The translations under genes were made by a program, and so were the position numbers. From positions 10,471,501 through 10,535,500 of the forward strand of contig NC_087257.1 of assembly GCF_037042905.1 (NCBI RefSeq): DNA of 64,000 nt, written 5' to 3'. Source of the DNA: Lytechinus pictus (taxonomy: Eukaryota; Echinodermata; Echinoidea; Temnopleuroida; Toxopneustidae). The notes beneath the pieces were generated by a model, which saw only the letters and a program-made list of their open reading frames with translations, was not told the origin of the DNA and made no database searches. This document shows, piece by piece, positions 57,392-64,000 of this stretch (positions within the stretch are counted from its first letter, which is position 1; each line of letters opens with the position of its first letter).

Positions 57392-58876
57392 GAAACAATC
57401 GCCATTGTAAAGAGATCTTGTGAGCAATTGGCAGATTACAGGCTGAAGAAAGAAATTGACTTCATACGCTAGCAAAGACAGTTGAGAATGAAAGAAGGAA
57501 GCTACAACAATGTGATGGTCTCACAATATGAGATTCAATGATAAAGCCTCTTAATCCATCTACGATGTCCCCAACAAAGATAATTAATTGTAAGACCCTT
57601 CCAGGTGCAAAATAGAAGATTTGTTTGAACCAACAAAGAATATGGTTGAAAAGACCAAGGAGATAGGTGATATCTCCTTGAAAAGACCCTGCATAAAGAG
57701 GTCATCATACATGTTGGATCAAATAATCTGGCAGCGACTGACTCGATTACTACTGAAAAGAAAATAGAGTAACTGGCCCTTTAAGTCCAAGGTGAATGCA
57801 CTTCAGTAGATGCAATGTCGATTAGTTCCATCATCATAAGCATCAGCATTTTTGCAATGATGGCATACAACTAAGACCTGAAAGAGATAGGCCTATATAA
57901 TATAATAAACCAGATGGTGATCGAAATTGCGACGATCTCAGACGATAATTAACAAGGCACGAGAATCGTAAAACTTTATCTTCCACCTATATGCTTCCAG
58001 ACATCCCTTATCATCATCCCAGCATCATATCTCCATGACAATGCAGAACCCACATCTGCAACTTGCCATAGATGTATCAAATTAACCTAAACTACAGTAT
58101 ATGGAATCACAAAATGAGTTATGCGCATGTTACCTCCTCCCATAACTACTCTGGATGCTTTTATTGCGGTGAAACAAATCACAAGTACCCAAACTGCCAC
58201 TCCGGAAAAAAAAAATCAAGTGCTACCTTTGTAATGAGCTTGGTCACAAACGTGAATTCTGCAAGAATATGAACTACAACTATTACTAAAAATCTGGCCA
58301 GGAAGGCTGTGCCGATAAAGATGCGCAGAACAAACACTTTCCAATTAAACAACTTAAGAAAAAACAATAAACACTCGAGACTCTAAAAACTTGAAAGTAG
58401 CGCATTTCAATTCGCAGTTTGTTTGATAAACTAGATGAAATCAATTTTAATTTGAAAACTATGGATATTGATGTATTATGTCTATCAGAGACATGGTTGA
58501 ACAAGAATATTACTAGTGAAATTGTGAAAATTCAAGGATACTCCCTCTACGTGATAGATGATGACCGTCGAGGCGGCGGTGTCCGTGTATCTATGTAAAG
58601 AGTACCCTAACATACATCGAAAGAGATGATCTTAGTGACAGTTCTTTAGAAGTAATCTGACTAGAAATTAAGGCCTGAAATTAGCAAAATTACTAATCTG
58701 TTGTATATATAGACCTCCAGGCACAAATGCAGCTTATTTTGAGAAAATTAAAGCACTTTGAAAAAGGCAAATAACACAAATATGGAATTACTTATTCTTG
58801 CATGGTGACTTGAATGTTAATTCATAATCCTATTCATTGAGATTGAGAATCTGTTCTTGTTAACGCAATTGGTCAC
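57392..58876 (+). pseudogene. CR1/L2-type LINE relic, unit D
   Basis: The 5' part is deleted by the hAT-like element. What remains runs from the VEETIAIVKRSCE-equivalent region through the SGNH blocks, the first CCHC knuckle (open frame 58072-58272), the second knuckle, and endonuclease motifs to LTQLVT. Frameshifts as in unit A. Confidence 0.78.
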
Positions 58877-58986
58877 TTTTGGCTCTGTATAGCCCCACTC
58901 CCCCTCGACAGTTCCGCAGCCCCTCATTGGCTCGATCTTTACACTATATAGTTTTACTTCTGTTAATAAACATAAATAGCCATGCG

Positions 58987-59539
58987 GTCGTTCTTTATAA
59001 TACAGCATTGTGCATAACGGTTTGTCCATTGTGCAAACTACTAATTAGCCTGCTCCGTATTTGCTAATTGCCATTTCCTGAACATACTGATGGAGAGTGT
59101 ATACTAGCTTTACAATGTGAAATTAATTGAGGACGAGTTCAATTAAGGGACGTGCCCTCCCCCCCTAAATTTTAGGTGGGGGTACGGTCCCCCCTTAAAT
59201 TTTTAGTTGATGACCTTTTTTTTTTTTTTTTTTTTTTTTGCTTGTCAAATTTTTTTTTGTGGTCCCCCCTAAAATTTTTGGCTTCCGCCGCCAATGATTA
59301 ATACTAGCCGAATGATATCATTTTTGTTTCATTCCTTAACGCACCATCTCTATGTATGTTGCATCCGTGTATATGTCCCTTAATTGAACTCGTCCTCAAT
59401 TAATTTCACATTGTAAAGCTAGTATACACTCTCCATCAGTATGTTCAGGAAATGGCAATTAGCAAATACGGAGCAGGCTAATTAGTAGTTTGCACAATGG
59501 ACAAACCGTTATGCACAATGCTGTATAATAAAGAACGAC
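58987..59539. repeat. Inverted duplication, two 165-bp arms, unit D
   Basis: Arms 58987-59151 and 59375-59539, near-perfect reverse complements. The spacer holds the right end of the small hAT-type element and a long T run. Same structure as 14755-15308. Confidence 0.87.
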
Positions 59540-60350
59540 TGTACAGATAGGGTGTACATTCATCAGATGCATGGCTTTGCGGGTACGGTAAGCATGCATG
59601 GTAGGGTCCCGCGGGTAAGGTTTAATTAAATTATGTAGCATTCGAATAGCATACATATTTATGCATGTCCATTTAAATCCAATCCGTATTAAGAAGTTGA
59701 TATGAATAAGAAGGGAAACAAAATCACATAGGCACATTTACGGCATTTCATCGAAATTGAAAATAAAATAAGAAATTTAAATCGTTTCTTAGTTCTGTTA
59801 AATTTTAGTACAGCGCTATAAAATGCGGGGGGGGGGGCAGATCGAGGACCGCGGCAAATTGGTAGAAGCGGACGGTGCGCAAAAAGAAATGAAATACTGC
59901 ATGGCAAGAGCATGGTAGGATTTAATAAAGGAAAATTTACAGGATCGACCTGAGAGCAATTTTTATGTTTTCCAATCAATGTGATATAAGAATTAGATAA
60001 CAACTTTGAAACTATTATATTGGAAAATTCGTATCAAGAATAATTGACAATTTGCTTAAACCGTCGTAAAACAAGTAAAAGAAATGTCATTAATGAATGC
60101 CGATTTACCTTGATTGGCGAAGAGATATGGCGTAAACTTCTCTAAGTAGCGGTAGTGTCCAATGACAACTAAATAATCATACTGGTGTAAGAAAAAAAAA
60201 TCGAAATCTGGCTCCATTGGCTAATCATAGTCTCACTTGCTTCGTGAGATGGCGCCCTGTTAGACAGCGTTGCCGTATTGGACAGAATTCAGAGTTGCAT
60301 TGACCATATCATATTCACACTCGAGGTCAATGCCGAGGATCTGGAGGGTT

Positions 60351-62385
60351 ATTGTTAACGAAATTATTGTTAACGAAATTTATTATTTAACATGCCATGT
60401 ATGTGATAAACCCTGTATTTTGATATTTAATATGACCGCCAAAGGCCCTAAAATAATGATCTACGATGTGAGAGAGGACAAAAACAATCACAAGGTGAGG
60501 CACTAAAACGTATTTTCTTGTGGTAAATTAGTGGAATACTGTCTTCAAATATAATTTGCAACGAAATATATTATTCGGGTTTCATATTTGTGTTAAATAT
60601 TGTATTTTAACTTTCAAAATGGCCGCCAAAAGACATTGACTGTATTATGTGCAATCGATCTGGGAAACCAATTTTCACATGAGTCAGCACCATAACATGC
60701 ATATAATTGTGATTTAAGAGTAAAATATTGTCTGAAAACATAATTCCTAACAAGATATATCATTCATTCTGCCAGGTAGGTGATAAATAATGTATTTTGA
60801 AAGTCAAACTGGCCGCTACAGGCCCTAACGGTAGGCATATTATGTACTTTGTGAATGGGAACATATAATTTAAACAGAATTTGGCTTTGCTTGACTAAAT
60901 GGTGTTGCATGTATGAGTGAAATATCGTCTGAAAATATGATTTTGTAACCAAATAGATCATTTCTTATGTTATTTAGGTGATAAATGCTATATTTAAATT
61001 TCAAAATGGCTGCAATATGTTTCTTTGTGGAAATTATCTTTCCCCATTCAAATTTTACATATTAAGATAAGGGACTATGGCGGCCATTTTTAATTTTTAA
61101 AAGGCTGCATTCATCACCTTTATGACACAAGCTATGATATATTTCGTTAGAAATCCATTGGGTTTAGACAATACTTAACACTTACATCAAAATTAAGCCA
61201 TTTTCATAGTAAAAAATTTGTCAAAATTATCAAAATATCTAGCTATGGCAGCAATTTTGAATTTCAAAGTAATGCCTTTATTACCTTCTCAACCATTATG
61301 TGATGTATTTAGTCAGAAATCATGTTCAAGACCAAATTTTACCTATACATCACATAGTTACGTGCGTTTTTGGTTCTCATTTTGGTGATGATTAGTTTCC
61401 CTATACGCATATTACAGAATTTGTAGGGGGTTGTGCGGCCGTTTTGAAAGTAAAAATACAGTATTTATCACCTATGGGAGAGGAAATGTTATATTTCATT
61501 AAAAAAATCACGTTTTCAAACAATATTTTCCTTATACAACAGAATTATATGGATTTCATAGTCAGGCAAATCCTAATTCTTTCAAAAGTATTTGTCCCCA
61601 TTTACATTGTAGATAATACTGTAAGGGCCCATAGGGGCCATTTTAAATTTTACAATACAGCATTTATCTCATGCATGAAAAATGAAATGATATGTTTCGC
61701 CAGAAATCATGTGTTTAGACAATATTTCACTCGTATAGATTACAATTACATTCATTTTATTGTTTTTACTCTTGTGAAAATTAGTTTCTCCATTTGCTTT
61801 GTTCATAATACAGATAGGGCCTATGGCAGCCATTTTGAATGTCAACATGCAGCATAATTACCGAAATTGCAAGGGAAATGATATGTTTCGTTAGAAATCC
61901 TTGTTGTCAGACAGTGCTACACCAATATTTCGCAGTTATTGGCATTTTAAAGTCAAACAAATTCAAAGGTTGTGAAAATTATTTGTCCCCTTTTATATAT
62001 TGTACACAGTATAAGGGGTCTATGACAGCCATTTTGAATATCATAATACAGCATTTATCACATTAGATAGTATACAAATGACATAGTTTTGTTAATAGTC
62101 ATGTTTTCATACAGTAGTCCACTCGCAGGTCACAATCACATGCAATAATAGTGCTCTTGTTTGAAAAAATATTTTACCCATTCATATTTTACATACTAAA
62201 GTATACAGGGGTTATGGCGGCCATTTTGAATATCAATAAAATAAATATTTTGTCAAATATCGCTTTTCCAATTGGTATTTCACTTCTGCACAACAACTAC
62301 ATGCATTTTATAGCTAATGTGTTGGCAATTTTATGATTTTCATGGGTAATTTGCATATTTTGGCGGCCATATTGGATTTTGCCAA
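60351..62385. repeat. Inverted array of the 190-bp repeat, unit D
   Basis: Same array as 16120-18160, with very few differences. Confidence 0.8.
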
Positions 62386-62529
62386 TTTGCGGAAAATGCT
62401 CAAGGTTACAAGAGTGGCATCATTCAGATTCGGAATCAGCACCCTCGAATTGACAAGAAGCCATCAAAAAACATTGTATATCTAAAAAAACAAGGTTCGA
62501 CCCCTTGTCTATGGGGCCTATCCTGGACT

Positions 62530-64000
62530 ACTAAATGGCATAGTTGTAACTCTTTCTTAAACGGACTCCTGTCCATACCCTTAACCGTCTTATTATAATC
62601 TGGCACCATCACTGTAGCCTGTAATCTATAGGCGGAGGCTGCGGTTATTGTCTTTGTTGTTATGCTGAACGCAAGCGATACGTCTGATGTGGCAAAGACT
62701 ACGAGTTGTGAAACAGCCACAATTCGTAGTCTTTGCCACATCGCTTGCATTCGCGGCATAACAGCAAAGACAATAACTGCAGCCTCCGCCTAGATTATAG
62801 GCTATATAGCAGCACTCAGGGCACAGTCTTACTTATCAAAGTTAGCTTCCATACTTTTTATATTTTATATAGGCATATAGCATCATCAAACTTGATCAGC
62901 ATCAATTCAACAAGCGTCAAAATATATTTTTTGAAGATTTTTTAAGAGATTCATTTTATTTATGAAATATTACAACATATAAGAGTAAATTTAATCAAAT
63001 CCAATTCAAGAATTCATTTATCAAGTTCCATTTTAGTCGTGTAATCAAATGCGTTTATTGAATGAAAGTCTATGCATTCATAATCGAGAATATCGCGGAA
63101 ACAGGGATTTTTTGCTCCGCGGCGCACGACAGATTTAAGAGAGGTCTTTGTCGGAAATTGGAAAATCGGAAGGGCAGATTCCGTTCTAAGTTTCGACGCT
63201 GACGAAAAATTACAAACGTGTCGTTTGTCCAGGGTCCAAGACAAAACTGCTCTTTTAATTCGCACATTTTCGACAGAAAATTCCTGATTGTTGTTCTTTG
63301 TCATGAAGGAAATTTGGCAATACATTTTCTATGTTCTTTAATTCGTCGTGTGTCGTCAAGCGACAAATCTCTATTATGTGTAGCGTGAATATTTTCCGTG
63401 ACTCTTCATTAAACTACAAGCAAACTTTCAAATAAAAATCGGGAACATGCTTATTCTATGTGTATCCGAACCTATTCCGACGAAACGGTTGGTCCGTTTT
63501 GGGGTGTAAGAATTGACCCCTTTATTCGACAAGTGTGTCATTTGGGTTATGGGACGACAAATTAAAATAAAAATATCGAAATCAATTACAAAACTGAAAC
63601 GTTCGTTTATCTTCACAGCTAAAGCTACTGGAAATTAGCTTCCATGGTTATCCTATTTGTATTTACACGGATGTTTTCTTGAATAATGGAGTTATGACCT
63701 GTTGTAAGTACACATAACGAAATTTTGGAGTTCTCATTATTCGAACGGATTATTACGGTCGGCGCGGCCAAAAATACTGCGGACGTTTCATAAAAGTTGT
63801 AAATACTGACAGGTTGTATTTCTCCGATAGTTACTATAGTAACAGTCAGAGGCCATAGTACCTCTCAGCCAATCAAAACAAAGGAATTCACTGATATTGT
63901 CAGCACCGACAATTTATTCAGTTTTGATAACTTTCATGAAACACCCCTAGCTGGTGGCTGCCTGAATTTAAATCAGAACTTAAGACGTGTCTTTTTAATG
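62530..64000. repeat. Segmental duplication unit E (left end only)
   Basis: Begins at the common junction and resembles unit B/C rather than A/D throughout. The window ends at the equivalent of unit B position 19769, about 154 bp before the stop codon of the zinc-finger exon there, so a fifth gene copy is expected just outside. A degenerate foldback MITE lies at 63785-63942. Confidence 0.88.
62617..62802. repeat. Junction palindrome, unit E
   Basis: Complete copy of the palindrome described at 18386-18571. Confidence 0.85.

Larger units (their letters stand above)
48209..62529. repeat. Segmental duplication unit D
   Basis: Starts at the equivalent of unit A position 1901 and ends at the common junction. 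It carries the most distinct zinc-finger copy, lacks the intronic MITE and the 1.2-kb hAT element, and shares with A the inverted duplication. Confidence 0.92.

Overview
This window looks like intergenic-to-genic DNA of a marine invertebrate animal. An echinoderm, probably a sea urchin, is my best guess. That rests on repeat style (foldback elements with short-repeat arms, TTAA and TA MITEs, hAT elements with C/G-rich ends, a tRNA-derived SINE, CR1/L2-type LINE relics) and not on any diagnostic gene. It is certainly eukaryotic: introns with GT/AG borders, an AATAAA signal, C2H2 zinc fingers, abundant simple repeats.

Layout: one roughly 17-19 kb block is repeated head to tail. Unit A is about 882-18300, unit B 18301-37275, unit C 37276-47351 (truncated, right half diverged), a non-repeated bridge 47352-48208, unit D 48209-62529 (lacks the first 1 kb of the block), and unit E 62530-64000 (cut by the window end). 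The A/B, B/C and D/E junctions are the same sequence; C/D is a different, rearranged junction. Left of unit A lies a foldback transposon (79-636).

Genes: each complete unit carries one minus-strand gene with two coding exons for a C2H2 zinc-finger protein. A 64-residue first coding exon (7149-7341, 24080-24272, 42836-43028, 52787-52979) is spliced in matching phase to a large exon (3002-4575, 19923-21520, 38902-40499, 49288-51200). The large exon encodes a Ser/His/Asn-rich tandem-repeat region followed by eight zinc fingers. Predicted proteins are 588, 596, 596 and 701 residues. A further acceptor just upstream of each first coding exon implies a 5' non-coding exon that I could not place. Copies A-C have lost the first zinc-binding Cys of finger 2. 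Copy D keeps it and differs from the others mainly at replacement sites, several at canonical base-contacting helix positions. No other cellular gene is supportable; a fifth copy should begin (by its stop codon) about 150 bp beyond the right edge.

The rest of each unit is mobile-element debris whose presence/absence between paralogs gives natural empty sites and target duplications: two TTAA (piggyBac-type) MITEs, an intronic TAA-flanked MITE with a nested poly(A) insertion, several hAT-type elements with 8-bp duplications, two TA-flanked MITEs, a SINE, a degenerate LINE (SGNH-esterase/CCHC ORF1 plus endonuclease), and a roughly 2 kb inverted array of a 190-bp repeat next to a 186-bp near-palindrome at the unit junctions. 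Insertion patterns conflict between units, so the array is a mosaic shaped by gene conversion or unequal exchange. Overall it reads as a young, actively recombining zinc-finger gene cluster embedded in transposons.
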